The notes under the pieces: model-generated
What the model was told of the DNA's origin: nothing
The model's input: only the letters and a program-made list of their open reading frames with translations
Database searches by the model: none
Made by a program: the position numbers and the translations under genes
DNA from: CAKAHY01 sp963522175
GTDB taxonomy: Bacteria > Bacillota > Clostridia > Lachnospirales > Lachnospiraceae
Assembly: GCA_963522175.1 (NCBI GenBank)
Contig: CAUQXC010000001.1
Location: 186,001-250,000, forward strand
Direction: 5' to 3'
DNA length: 64,000 nt
Shown here: one piece after another, positions 41,546 to 50,271 of the stretch
Layout: the number at the start of each line of letters is the position of its first letter
Numbering within the stretch: position 1 is the first letter of the stretch

Positions 41546-43180
41546 TTATTCATTCTTCATGCTTTCTTCCTGCTCGGAATTAAGCTTTTCTCCATCCTTT
41601 TGCGCATCCTCCATACTTCCTCCTACTCCGGCAGGTCCTATGTAGTAGTTGCTGAACGGATCTACACGGCTTGTTGTTTCCACAATAGCAACCTCTTCCC
41701 CTATTCTTCCTTCCAAATAAGCTAAATATTCCTGTGATTGAGTTTCACGCTTTTTGTATTCTTCTTCCAGAACCTGCTTGATTATACTCTGTCTCTTCTC
41801 AGCCTTTTCCTGCAACTTTTTATAGACACCGTTCTCTTTAGAAACCAAGCCCTTACTTTGAGCATATTGAATAGCTTCATCTAAGCCCGCCTTTTCGTAG
41901 CCGTATGTTCCGGAGACAGCATACTTGTTGTAGAGAATACCTGATTTATGACTTCTTACTCTGTTAAGATAAAGGGTTTGCGTAAACGGCTCCCAATTAT
42001 AAAGGCTGTTGGCAGCTTCGCTAATAGTGTAAAGTTCCGCCGTTAAAGTTCCTGCATCGCCTGCATTGGCATAATAGCCTTCTCCCGCCTTGGCAATCTC
42101 TTTTAACAGAGCATCCTGAGATGCATTTACATTAAAGCCTATAATTCCGAAAACTATATTCGTTCCCTTATTTTTCATTTCCTTTGCCGCCGCTACCGGG
42201 TCTCCTCCGCAGGTTTCTATACCGTCCGTAATAATATATAAAATATTGACTGTATTCTCACCCTCAAGTACGCTCAAGTCTTCCACACCATTTTTAATGG
42301 AATCGGCTATTGATGTCCAACCCGTCGGTTCAACTAAGGCTAAAGCTGCAGTAATACCTTCCGGATTTAAAGTTTCAATCGGATAAATAAGCTCATTTGC
42401 ACCACAAGATTCAGCCTTTCCCGAGTCCTTATTGTTTCCCCTGTGACCGAATACCCTCAATCCTACTTTGGCATTTTGCGGAAGCTGCTTAAGAACTTCG
42501 GTAATGGAATTCTTAGCTATATTCATCATAGTTTGACCGTCAATCTTTTTTGCCATGGAGCCTGAGGCATCCAACACTATTTCTACATTTATCTGCTTAT
42601 TTTCGGCAATACTTTGTTTTGTGAACGGATCTTCCATATCATTCTTAAAAATGACATAACTAAAACGATTGATTTCTTCAATGGCGGAGTAATCAGATGC
42701 AGCTATATATAATAACTGATTGAAAAAATGATCTATATCCTTGTCTGTAGCATCGGCGCCCAAAGGCTTTTCTATCTTGTCAACCTCCGCTTGCATTCCT
42801 TTTTTCCATTCTTTTTTAATATCACCCCATTGCTGAAGCGAGTATTCCTTTTTTTGATGAGGAGATGGATATAGTCCCGCAGGGGCATTTATAATCCCCT
42901 CATAACTGTAATCAGGCTCCGGAATATCGCCATTGACACCCTTTCCTATCTGATTTTCATTTTCTCCCGAAGCTTTATTTCCGGATGTGTCATCTTTGTC
43001 ATCAGTCTTTTCTTTTTTACTTTCTTCGTTTTTATCCTCCGTCTTTTTCTTTTCATCCGCATCTGAAGATGAAACTCTTGTCTCTTCCTGCGTGCTTTCC
43101 TGCTGCTTCGAACTGCACCCTGCCAGAGTACTTGTTACCAATACTGCACTTATCGCCAGTATCCAAAACTTTCTTTTCAT
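41546..43180 (-). CDS. VWA-domain lipoprotein
   Basis: A 544-residue lipoprotein with signal peptide and lipobox LAGC (C22). A 60-residue Lys/Glu/Ser/Asp linker precedes the mature part. The von Willebrand A domain begins near residue 197 with the metal-binding motif DASGSM (204-209), the threonine in EPTGWTSIAD and IITDGIETCGG. A helical C-terminal third has charged repeats. MIDAS residues are complete, so it should bind a divalent metal and a partner at the cell surface. Single-gene transcript with a promoter beside an IS remnant. Confidence 0.85.
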   Translation of the reverse strand: MKRKFWILAISAVLVTSTLAGCSSKQQESTQEETRVSSSDADEKKKTEDKNEESKKEKTDDKDDTSGNKASGENENQIGKGVNGDIPEPDYSYEGIINAPAGLYPSPHQKKEYSLQQWGDIKKEWKKGMQAEVDKIEKPLGADATDKDIDHFFNQLLYIAASDYSAIEEINRFSYVIFKNDMEDPFTKQSIAENKQINVEIVLDASGSMAKKIDGQTMMNIAKNSITEVLKQLPQNAKVGLRVFGHRGNNKDSGKAESCGANELIYPIETLNPEGITAALALVEPTGWTSIADSIKNGVEDLSVLEGENTVNILYIITDGIETCGGDPVAAAKEMKNKGTNIVFGIIGFNVNASQDALLKEIAKAGEGYYANAGDAGTLTAELYTISEAANSLYNWEPFTQTLYLNRVRSHKSGILYNKYAVSGTYGYEKAGLDEAIQYAQSKGLVSKENGVYKKLQEKAEKRQSIIKQVLEEEYKKRETQSQEYLAYLEGRIGEEVAIVETTSRVDPFSNYYIGPAGVGGSMEDAQKDGEKLNSEQEESMKNE

Positions 43181-43272
43181 TTTAACTACCTCCCTGATTA
43201 AACAATATCTCAGTCACTGCTGCAAAATTCAAATTTTGCTTAAACCTTGCCTGAGATACACACCAAAAGATT

Positions 43273-43308
43273 TGATACATTGTATCATTTTTTATACCTG
43301 AAAGTCAA
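43273..43308 (-). promoter_or_regulatory. VWA gene promoter with 7-1-7 inverted repeat
   Basis: Minus-strand TTGACT (43303-43308), an 18-base spacer and TACAAT (43279-43284). TGATACA-T-TGTATCA at 43273-43287 is a perfect inverted repeat covering the -10 and is a probable operator for an unknown regulator. The -35 hexamer overlaps the stop codon of the IS3 remnant. Confidence 0.6.
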
Positions 43309-43820
43309 TAATTTATAAAAGCTCTCACTCGTTCTATATTTTCTTGTTCCTGAATCTGCATTTCTCTATGTAACCACTTATGATAAGCTGCCCTTGAAAC
43401 GAAAAACTGTTTACACATCCGATTAATGCTCCAACTTTTGTTTTCGTAGAAATATTTAATTGTCATATATTTTGATTCATAGTGTTGTTTATCAAGCCTC
43501 ACATCCTTTCGAATTCTTTCACTTTTTTTTAACAGCTGTACCAACTTATCGTTTTCTTCAAGTTGACATTTTAGGCGCTTGTTTTCTCTACGAAGACGTT
43601 CCAGTTCATCTGCTTCATTATCTGTTTTGTGACGACCACGTTTATCCGGTAAGCCTTCTTCCCTGTTTGTATCATGTTTCTTTACCCATAAATAAACTTG
43701 ACTATATGAAACATCATTAAGGCTTGCTGCTTCTTTGTAATTACGATTGTGTTCAATGCAATATTTAACTATTTCTTTACACTCTTCTTTAGTTGTTTTT
43801 CTTCCAAAAAGTAGTTTTGC
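43305..43820 (-). pseudogene. Truncated IS3-family transposase (orfA plus start of orfB)
   Basis: A 171-codon open frame with no start. It reads from an orfA helix-turn-helix (EECKEIVKYCIEHNRNYKEA, then VSYSQVYLWVKKH, RRENKRLK zipper) straight into the N-terminus of orfB (IKYFYENKSWSINRMCKQ, SRAAYHKWLHRE). It stops after about 70 orfB residues, so the catalytic DDE domain is gone. A run of eight A's at the orfA/orfB junction marks the usual frameshift region, now in a single frame. No terminal inverted repeats were identified. Confidence 0.8.
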
Positions 43821-43833
43821 TTATTTACCTACT

Positions 43834-43860
43834 TATGGAGTATCGTATCAATACTCCATA
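43834..43860. repeat. Perfect 10-bp inverted repeat
   Basis: TATGGAGTAT (43834-43843), 7-base loop, ATACTCCATA (43851-43860), next to the IS3 remnant. It could be a leftover of the element's end or a hairpin at the insertion site. No T run follows. Confidence 0.5.
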
Positions 43861-43871
43861 TTGATGTACTT

Positions 43872-44105
43872 TTTAAGAATGGAGAAGGGCGAAGCTCACA
43901 AGGACTTTACGCTGCACACAGGATTGCAGACAAAATTTTCGGGGATATAAGAAGGGTTCTGAAGGATCTTGAAAATATGCCTTTCAAAAGAGAAGAATTC
44001 TATGATTATTCACGTCCCGACATTAAAATAACACTTATAATATTAAATATAGTTTATAGTATTAATGCCGTATTTTCTAATTCCGGCAACAATTATGCCC
44101 CTTAA
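43872..44105 (+). pseudogene. 3' remnant of an unidentified gene
   Basis: A 77-codon frame without a credible start. It reads FKNGEGRSSQGLYAAHRIAD then KIFGDIRRVLKDLENMPFKR, protein-like in its first 50 residues and then AT-rich and less convincing. It lies between the IS3 remnant and a terminator. Function not recognised. Confidence 0.35.
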
Positions 44106-44110
44106 AAAAA

Positions 44111-44165
44111 CCGATGACAATATCTATAAAACAAAGCGTCCTGTTTATATAGATATTGTTATCGG
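44111..44165. terminator. Long-stem bidirectional terminator
   Basis: An 18-bp stem (44111-44128 / 44148-44165) with one G-T wobble, flanked by an A run on the left and a T run on the right. It works in both directions and closes the glycosidase-like gene on the minus strand. Confidence 0.9.
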
Positions 44166-44171
44166 TTTTTA

Positions 44172-45065
44172 TTAAAATTCAAATTTTTCTTTCACGGCCT
44201 CATACACCGCATTTCCCTCGCATGGGATACAGTCCTCCACATAGTTCCACCAGAAATATCCTCCCACATACGAAGAAGAATAGTCAGGCATTGAGTAATA
44301 CTTGTTAAACATCCTTATTTTACTTTTTTCATCCGCATCCTTTGCAATGTTTCCGCATTCCCCTATTCCCAGCTTTGAATTCGGAAAAAGCTCCTCAAGT
44401 TCTGCAAATACCGTCTTCCAGTCCGGTATATAGCCCTCATTTTCATCTTCGTAGTAGCTTATAAAGCTGTAGTCAACACCTTCCCTGATTTCATTCGGCA
44501 GATAGCTTCTTATCCACTCAAACATATCTCTTTCATACTCGGGATTTTCGTAGTAAAAGGTTATAGCCGTCTTTTTCCCCTTTGATTTTATCTCCTTATA
44601 AGCCGCCGTAATTTTGTCGGCAATCAAGGTATTGTCCTGTTTTATCCACTCCTCACCGTTTACCTCGTTTCCTACCTCCCAGATATCGACATAATCCCCC
44701 AGATATTCATATGCCTCGGCAAAACGGGCTCTGTAGTCTTTTTCATCCTCATACAGATTCATCTCGTAGGAGTCTACAGGTTGTGCCATAATATAGGCAA
44801 CATCGTGTATTTTTTCAAATATTTCAACGTATTCCGATACCCCGGTATCTTTGGACATTACTATTCTTACTGTCGGCTTTTTTTTGAGGTTTTTTAGGGA
44901 TAATACTATTTCCTCAAGAGAAACATCCTCATACCAGCTGTCATCCACAGTCAAGCCGTATATCTTCTCCTGCTCTTTGGGACTTTGCTCACGGGAAGGA
45001 AAGATGTATGCAAAAAACACAACAATACAAACAAGCAAAAGAATATGTACTTTCTTACTTCTCAT
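44172..45065 (-). CDS. Membrane-anchored glycoside-hydrolase-like protein (TIM barrel)
   Basis: A 297-residue protein with an N-terminal signal-anchor helix (HILLLVCIVVFFAYIF). The rest looks like a clan GH-A barrel: YVDIWEVGNEVNGEEW near residue 130 has the Asn-Glu acid/base signature, and KLGIGECGN near residue 230 offers the nucleophile glutamate. It is short for the clan and I cannot assign a GH family. Probably acts at the cell surface on a glycan. Last gene before a strong terminator; a GNAT gene lies 25 bases upstream. Confidence 0.65.
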   Translation of the reverse strand: MRSKKVHILLLVCIVVFFAYIFPSREQSPKEQEKIYGLTVDDSWYEDVSLEEIVLSLKNLKKKPTVRIVMSKDTGVSEYVEIFEKIHDVAYIMAQPVDSYEMNLYEDEKDYRARFAEAYEYLGDYVDIWEVGNEVNGEEWIKQDNTLIADKITAAYKEIKSKGKKTAITFYYENPEYERDMFEWIRSYLPNEIREGVDYSFISYYEDENEGYIPDWKTVFAELEELFPNSKLGIGECGNIAKDADEKSKIRMFNKYYSMPDYSSSYVGGYFWWNYVEDCIPCEGNAVYEAVKEKFEF

Positions 45066-45090
45066 ATCCGTTTCCTCTAAGTTCTCTTAC

Positions 45091-45525
45091 TTAAAGCCAT
45101 TGTATAAATGCCGTTTTATCCGTACTGTTATAACCCGCTTTTTTGTAAAAGTCCAATGTACCTTTCTCCTTGGAGCCCGTCAAGAGCATCATCTTATAAC
45201 AATTATTTTTTATCGCTATCTCCTTGGCATAATCAAGGCACTCCCTTGCATAGCCTTTTCCCCTGTAGCTCTCGTTTGTAACTACATTTTCAATAAATGC
45301 ATAGGGCCTCACATTTCTCGTCAGATTCGGTATAATAACACAAACACAGGACGAAATTATTTTTCCGTCTATCTCATTTACGATAATATGATGGTTCTTA
45401 TCTTTAATAACGGTATTCCATGTATTTCGTAAATGTTCGGTATCCGCCGGAATATCCTTCTCATGTAGAAACAAATATAAATTCAAAAGTTCATATAAAT
45501 CTTCTTTAAGTGCTTCTCTTACCAT
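45091..45525 (-). CDS. GNAT N-acetyltransferase
   Basis: A 144-residue single-domain GNAT. The acetyl-CoA motif is YAFIENVVTNESYRGKGYAREC (R/QxxGxG), followed by CYKMMLLTGSKEKGTLDFYKKAGY. Intact and of standard length. Substrate unknown. Between the DUF1648 protein (9-base gap) and the glycosidase-like gene. Confidence 0.9.
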   Translation of the reverse strand: MVREALKEDLYELLNLYLFLHEKDIPADTEHLRNTWNTVIKDKNHHIIVNEIDGKIISSCVCVIIPNLTRNVRPYAFIENVVTNESYRGKGYARECLDYAKEIAIKNNCYKMMLLTGSKEKGTLDFYKKAGYNSTDKTAFIQWL

Positions 45526-45534
45526 AATAACTCC

Positions 45535-45927
45535 TTATAAGTTCAAAGTATCAAGTATAGACTTCAAAGCTGCACTTTTTGCCTGCATACATGCCGAATA
45601 AAGAAAATAAAAATGCATAATACCGAATAACAAAGCCTCAAAAATTCCTACTATGCAAAATGTTTTTGCCGATGACTTCAATTTCAACCCTTCCTCCTTT
45701 GTTTTAGCTTTTGCAGCCTTTTTCTCAAAAACGTATGCCATTAAATGCCAAAAAAGGGTAATCAGCAAAATAGATATCGGAAAAAACAGACTTTCTGTCT
45801 TGTTTCCCCATCTGTCTATATTTCCCGCCAAATCATAATGCATGGGTATAGTATCCGGTATAAGCCTGAATACCGTAATTGTAAGCACCATAGGAAGCAT
45901 TGCAATAATCCACATAATCTTTTTCAT
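45535..45927 (-). CDS. DUF1648-domain membrane protein
   Basis: A 130-residue protein with three hydrophobic helices. The N-terminal DUF1648 signature is clear (FRLIPDTIPMHYDLAGNIDRWGNK). Such domains occur in SdpI-like immunity proteins and in small membrane proteins of unknown role. Without the SdpI C-terminal helices an immunity role is uncertain. Confidence 0.8.
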   Translation of the reverse strand: MKKIMWIIAMLPMVLTITVFRLIPDTIPMHYDLAGNIDRWGNKTESLFFPISILLITLFWHLMAYVFEKKAAKAKTKEEGLKLKSSAKTFCIVGIFEALLFGIMHFYFLYSACMQAKSAALKSILDTLNL

Positions 45928-46021
45928 TTCTTATCCTCCAAAATCTGTGAACCATATAAGTAATTCATTAAACCGCCGGTATCAATCCCCTCACCAAATG
46001 ATTTTTTATTTTATACTCGTA

Positions 46022-46837
46022 TTATGAAAAATTTTCAATCATCCAATCATACACCCGATCTCCGAATATTCTTTGTATCAAAACCATAGGCTTTGCCATA
46101 TAACCTACCAGATAGCGTGTACGAGGTCTTTTTTTCATAACAGCTTTTCTTATTGTTCGGGCAATTTTCTCCGGATTGGTAACCGCCTTCCCCGAATATA
46201 TTTTAATCATACCCTTAGCCGTAGCCGCCGCGGAAGTCTCATACACACCGGCTTTTGACGTTTCTTTAAGGTTATCCATAGCTATACTTGCCCAGTTTGT
46301 TTTGATTACTCCCGGTTCAATAACTATTACATCAATACCGAAGTCTGAAAGCTCAAGCCTGAGGCAATCTGAAAAGCCCTCCACCGCAAACTTTGTTGCG
46401 TGATACCAGGCTCCGAACTTTGTCCATACCTTCCCTCCCACGGAAGCTATGTTAACGATCTTGCCGCTGTGATTTTCTCTCATGCAGGGTACTACAAGCT
46501 GAATCAGCCTTGCCATACCGAATAAGTTTACTTCGAACTGCCTTCTTGCCTCTTCTACGGGAACATCTTCCACCGCACCGAAGGAGCCGTAGCCCGCGTT
46601 ATTGACAAGCACGTCGATTCTTCCGCTTTTTTTCAGTATGTCGTCAACACATTTCACCATACTTTCTTCGTCTGTAAGGTCAATATAAACGGGTACTATT
46701 TTGTTCTTTTTTAAATCTTCCATTTTTTCGGTACGTCTTGCCGCCGCATAGACAATAAATCCGTTTTCGGCAAGCTCTATTGCCGTACTTTTTCCTATTC
46801 CGGATGATGCCCCCGTAACCAAAGCTACTTTATTCAT
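46022..46837 (-). CDS. Short-chain dehydrogenase/reductase
   Basis: A 271-residue classical SDR. It has cofactor motif VTGASSGIGKST, NNAGYGSFG, the catalytic serine in IVNIASVGG and YHATK with the tyrosine/lysine pair near residue 150. The C-terminal part (YMAKPMVLIQRIFGDRVYDW) resembles SDRs acting on lipophilic substrates. It begins 38 bases after the HipA-like fragment. Confidence 0.9.
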   Translation of the reverse strand: MNKVALVTGASSGIGKSTAIELAENGFIVYAAARRTEKMEDLKKNKIVPVYIDLTDEESMVKCVDDILKKSGRIDVLVNNAGYGSFGAVEDVPVEEARRQFEVNLFGMARLIQLVVPCMRENHSGKIVNIASVGGKVWTKFGAWYHATKFAVEGFSDCLRLELSDFGIDVIVIEPGVIKTNWASIAMDNLKETSKAGVYETSAAATAKGMIKIYSGKAVTNPEKIARTIRKAVMKKRPRTRYLVGYMAKPMVLIQRIFGDRVYDWMIENFS

Positions 46838-46875
46838 TACAATCCCTCCATTTATGAACTATGGCGATATATATT

Positions 46876-47202
46876 TTACTCCGCCAACCGTTCCATCGCT
46901 TTATCTATAATCTTTGCTTTTATAATAGTTTTAAAGAAGTCTTTACATGCAACTGAAATTTTTCCCCTATACCGCCCCAACAAAGTTTTTTGAGTTTCTA
47001 TTCCCAGGGATTCAAAAATATGGCATGCAACATATTCACTTATGCAGCCGTTCGTATAGCTCATTTCTTTATTTTTCTGCGGCTTTGCCGGAAGCTTCAA
47101 CATATAATTTTCACCTTGAAAAACTATACCTATTTTTGTCCCGTTTTTTCCGCCATACATACGAAGTTTATTCACGGGCACATTGCTAAAGTCTATATCC
47201 AT
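46876..47202 (-). pseudogene. Truncated HipA/CtkA-like kinase
   Basis: A 108-residue fragment of the HipA-like kinase family. Recognisable parts are IGIVFQGENYMLKLPAK (ATP-lobe lysine), MSYTNGCISEYVACHIFESLG and LLGRYRGKISVACKDF. In full-length relatives about 200 more residues follow, including the catalytic HxD and DFG-like loops; here a stop follows KAMERLAE. It starts 3 bases after the small partner gene. It cannot be an active kinase as it stands. Confidence 0.65.
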
Positions 47203-47205
47203 CTG

Positions 47206-47427
47206 TCACTCTCCTAATCCCAGATATTTTTCCCTCAAGGCATCCGCCTCTTCTTCCGTAATCTCATTACTGTAAAATGCCGAATTGATAGAACCGTACA
47301 GTTCACCCCAAAGACAATCTAAAAAAGGGGATTTAATCCTTTCTCCCTCTTTCCATGCTTCAATGTCATGTTTTAAATACAAAGGCAATGTTCGCTCCAA
47401 TATTTCCATTTTTTCGTCACTTAACAT
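47206..47427 (-). CDS. Small protein, partner of the HipA-like gene
   Basis: A 73-residue acidic protein (EKMEILERTLPLYLKHDIEA, then FLDCLWGELYGSINSAF). I believe such short genes precede HipA/CtkA-like genes in Clostridia, though I cannot name the family. GGAGGG precedes the start. With the kinase truncated, it may be an orphan antitoxin-like remnant. No DNA-binding motif is obvious. Confidence 0.55.
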   Translation of the reverse strand: MLSDEKMEILERTLPLYLKHDIEAWKEGERIKSPFLDCLWGELYGSINSAFYSNEITEEEADALREKYLGLGE

Positions 47428-47543
47428 ACTGTCCCTCCTAATAACTATCTAATGAGAGTCGCTTATATATATATTGTAATTCAATGTACATACAATATCA
47501 AGTTATACAAATATAGAAGAATTGAAACAAATAAAGCGCTTTC

Positions 47544-47572
47544 TTGCTTTTCTCCCCTCCTATAGCTATAAT
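47544..47572 (+). promoter_or_regulatory. aroK promoter
   Basis: TTGCTT (47544-47549), 17-base spacer, TATAAT (47567-47572), 34 bases before the aroK start. Confidence 0.7.
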
Positions 47573-47606
47573 ACATACCATAAAACACACTCCACAGGAG
47601 AAAGCT

Positions 47607-48128
47607 ATGAAAGAAAAAAACTCCAATATCATCCTCTGCGGTTTTATGGCAAGCGGAAAAAGCAGTGTCGCAAAACTTCTTGCCGCAAGGCTCAATATGC
47701 CCTTCATAGACAGCGATGAACTCATAATAAAAAATTACGGACTCGGCATACCCGAAATATTTGAAAAAGGCGGAGAAAGTCTTTTCAGAGAGCTTGAATT
47801 TGAAGCAACCAAGGAACTCGCAAGTCTTAAATCCCATGTCATAGCGACAGGCGGCGGACTGCTTACCTTTAAAAGAAATTTTGAAGTGCTGAAAAACAGC
47901 GGTTTAATAATATATCTGGAAAGATCTTTTGAAAGTATCTATGAAACTATAAAGGGGGATGAAAAAAGACCTCTGGCTTCAACAAACACAAAGCAGACCT
48001 TACTTGCTTTATACGAAGAAAGGTCTGCAAAATATAAGGTTCACTCCCATATACGGATAACAAATAACGGGAGCATAGAAGATTGTGTTAAAAAAATATG
48101 TGAATATTTGAAGAAACAGGAAATATAA
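47607..48128 (+). CDS. aroK: Shikimate kinase
   Basis: A 173-residue P-loop kinase that phosphorylates shikimate. It has GFMASGKSS (Walker A), FIDSDELI (metal and shikimate aspartate), FRELEFEAT with the shikimate arginine, and ATGGGLLTFKRN. The ATG at 47607 follows CAGGAG; the longer upstream frame contains the promoter and is rejected. Convergent with the ECF ATPase gene, 4 bases apart. Confidence 0.93.
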   Translation: MKEKNSNIILCGFMASGKSSVAKLLAARLNMPFIDSDELIIKNYGLGIPEIFEKGGESLFRELEFEATKELASLKSHVIATGGGLLTFKRNFEVLKNSGLIIYLERSFESIYETIKGDEKRPLASTNTKQTLLALYEERSAKYKVHSHIRITNNGSIEDCVKKICEYLKKQEI

Positions 48129-48132
48129 AGGT

Positions 48133-49518
48133 TTAAACAAACTCGATTATACGACCTTCGCACTCGTTTATAAACTCATAATCGTGCGAAACTATAATTA
48201 CCGTTTTACCCTGCTCTTTTAAGCTGTGTAAAAATCCCACCATTTTACTCATACTCTTTTTACATAAACCGCTGGTAGGTTCATCAAGAATAACAAGAGG
48301 CTTTTGTGAGACCATACACATAGCTAAAAGAAGTCTCTGCTTTTGCCCTCCCGAAAGGCTCTGGGGATGGGCATTTTTCTTGTCCCAAAGCTCAAAGTCT
48401 TTCAAGACCTCTTCCTTTTTCAAGTCATCATCGGAAACTATAGAGATTTCTTCCCATACTTCATCGGTGAAAAGCTGATAGTTCACATCCTGCATAACAA
48501 GGGAGATTATGTTCTCTCTCTTTTTTATGTTCTTTCCCTTATAGACAAGCTTTGATTTTCGACATTTATTCAAACCGCACAGACAGCGTAAAAAAGCCGT
48601 TTTTCCTATACCGTTCTTCCCGATTATAAAGTAGATATCGGAAGAAAAAGATATATTGAAGTCAAAAAGCTTCTCTTTATTTTTATAACCGAAATCAAAG
48701 TTTTCACACAGCAAAGTCCGAGACTTGTCATAATCCTTGGAAAAAAGAGATTTAATCTCGACATTCTTGAGTTTGTCCTTTGTAGTTTCATACAGACAGC
48801 GCAAATTATAAGATGCAATCCGAGATTTTGTATCCTCCTTATGCAAGTCCCCGCACTCAATACAATCTGCCTTCTTATCGTCAAGTATTATCAATTTATC
48901 CATAATCTCGCTAAGATAATAAAGCCTGTGCTCGGCAACTATTACCGTTTTTCTCAGATTTTTAAGAGTGTGCAAAGCCTTTTTAAGCCTTTGTATGGCC
49001 TCCGTATCCAAGGAAGATGAAGGCTCATCGAATATATATATTTCATTATCAAGACAGGCAACGCTTGCCACCGCAACCAACTGCTTTTGACCGCCCGAAA
49101 GCTTAAAAATGTCCCTGTCCAGCAAATCCTCTATATTCAAAAGCTTAGCATACTTATCTATAGTTTTAAGTATCTCTTCTCTTTCTATATTTCTGTTCTC
49201 CAAGGCAAATGCCATTTCATCGGTGGTATTTACCGTATAAAACTGTGTTTTCGGATTTTGAAACACCGTAGCTACAAAGTCCGCTCTTTTATCAACGGCA
49301 AAGTCCTTGATACTTGTGTCGTTAAAGAGTATATCGCCGCTTACCTTTGCATTTTCAAACTGTGTAGCCACTCCGTTTATCAATTTTATCAGAGTGCTTT
49401 TACCGCTTCCGGAATTGCCCGTTATGACATTTATACTGCCTTTTTCAAAACATAAATTCACGTCGGAAAGAATGCATTCGTCCTCATATTTTATACTTAT
49501 ATTGTCAAGTCTCAGCAT
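48133..49518 (-). CDS. ECF transporter ATPase, fused EcfA domains
   Basis: A 461-residue protein with two cobalt/ECF-type ABC cassettes. The first has GNSGSGKST, LSGGQKQLV and IYIFDEPSSSLD. The second has IGKNGIGKT, LSGGQKQRLLLA and LVILDEPTSGL. Energises vitamin or metal-ligand uptake with the EcfT and S-component genes just upstream (8-base gap). The two cassettes fused in one chain match the group II ECF style seen with MptD-family S components. Confidence 0.9.
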   Translation of the reverse strand: MLRLDNISIKYEDECILSDVNLCFEKGSINVITGNSGSGKSTLIKLINGVATQFENAKVSGDILFNDTSIKDFAVDKRADFVATVFQNPKTQFYTVNTTDEMAFALENRNIEREEILKTIDKYAKLLNIEDLLDRDIFKLSGGQKQLVAVASVACLDNEIYIFDEPSSSLDTEAIQRLKKALHTLKNLRKTVIVAEHRLYYLSEIMDKLIILDDKKADCIECGDLHKEDTKSRIASYNLRCLYETTKDKLKNVEIKSLFSKDYDKSRTLLCENFDFGYKNKEKLFDFNISFSSDIYFIIGKNGIGKTAFLRCLCGLNKCRKSKLVYKGKNIKKRENIISLVMQDVNYQLFTDEVWEEISIVSDDDLKKEEVLKDFELWDKKNAHPQSLSGGQKQRLLLAMCMVSQKPLVILDEPTSGLCKKSMSKMVGFLHSLKEQGKTVIIVSHDYEFINECEGRIIEFV

Positions 49519-49526
49519 ATCCCCCC

Positions 49527-50270
49527 CTATAAAAATTTAAAAAACAGCACAAGGAAAAATGTATACAAGCCCAGCAAAATATAGTCAACAAGTCTAAGCT
49601 TCGCATCGGATATACTGCTTCTTTTCTTTCCTATGACCATTCCCCTTGTCATTGCCGATACCGCAACATCGTCGGCACATCTTGTCGCACACATTAAAAG
49701 AGGAACTATCCTGTATTCAAGCAGTCTCATAGGATTTTTATAATTGTTTCTAAAACTGATGCCGTGCATTTTTATAGCCTCTTTTATCTGACTGTAATCT
49801 TCCTTTATTGAATAAAAGAAACGAAACATTAAAGAAAGAGGTATAATTATAAACTCCGGCAACTTCATTTTTCCAAGCGAGAAAACTATATCGCTCATAC
49901 TGCTTGTAAAAAGCGCATAATAGCCCATCATAAATCCGGGAAGCATTCTAATCAGTATACCGTTAAGTAAAAAGATAAATGCCGACAGTAAACCTATGTT
50001 TTTATACGGAAGCTTAACCGATAAAAACCATACTATAAGTACGGATATACCGCCTTGTAGGAATATTTCAAAGCAGCGTTTTGCATTTTCATCCTCTTTC
50101 TTTTTCAGAAAAACAAATTTGAGCTTTCCGTGCCATAAAAGCAGAACAAAAGGAAACAGGCAAATGACAAGTGAAACGGAGGGAAGCCTGTACTGTAGGT
50201 TTCCGTTTATACATATAAGCCCCGTTACGGCTGTCATATACAGTTTGGTTCTGAAATCAATCTTAGGCAT
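49527..50270 (-). CDS. ECF transporter transmembrane protein EcfT
   Basis: A 247-residue CbiQ/EcfT-like membrane protein with four to six helices. The coupling-helix motifs carry arginine and glycine (MCATRCADDVAVSAMTRGM), where ATRxADD-xxxAxxxRG is the family hallmark. The ATG at 50270 lies one base after the S-component stop (TAGTATG). An earlier TTG would overlap the upstream gene. Confidence 0.88.
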   Translation of the reverse strand: MPKIDFRTKLYMTAVTGLICINGNLQYRLPSVSLVICLFPFVLLLWHGKLKFVFLKKKEDENAKRCFEIFLQGGISVLIVWFLSVKLPYKNIGLLSAFIFLLNGILIRMLPGFMMGYYALFTSSMSDIVFSLGKMKLPEFIIIPLSLMFRFFYSIKEDYSQIKEAIKMHGISFRNNYKNPMRLLEYRIVPLLMCATRCADDVAVSAMTRGMVIGKKRSSISDAKLRLVDYILLGLYTFFLVLFFKFL

Positions 50271-50271
50271 A

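Noticed and set aside
41399..41725. Open frame beginning MAELADAYGSG on the plus strand
   Set aside because: It is a translation of the tRNA-Leu gene and its terminator, a well-known false ORF.
47481..47837. Minus-strand 118-codon frame overlapping aroK
   Set aside because: It overlaps the clear aroK gene and its promoter on the other strand and shows no family motif or ribosome site.
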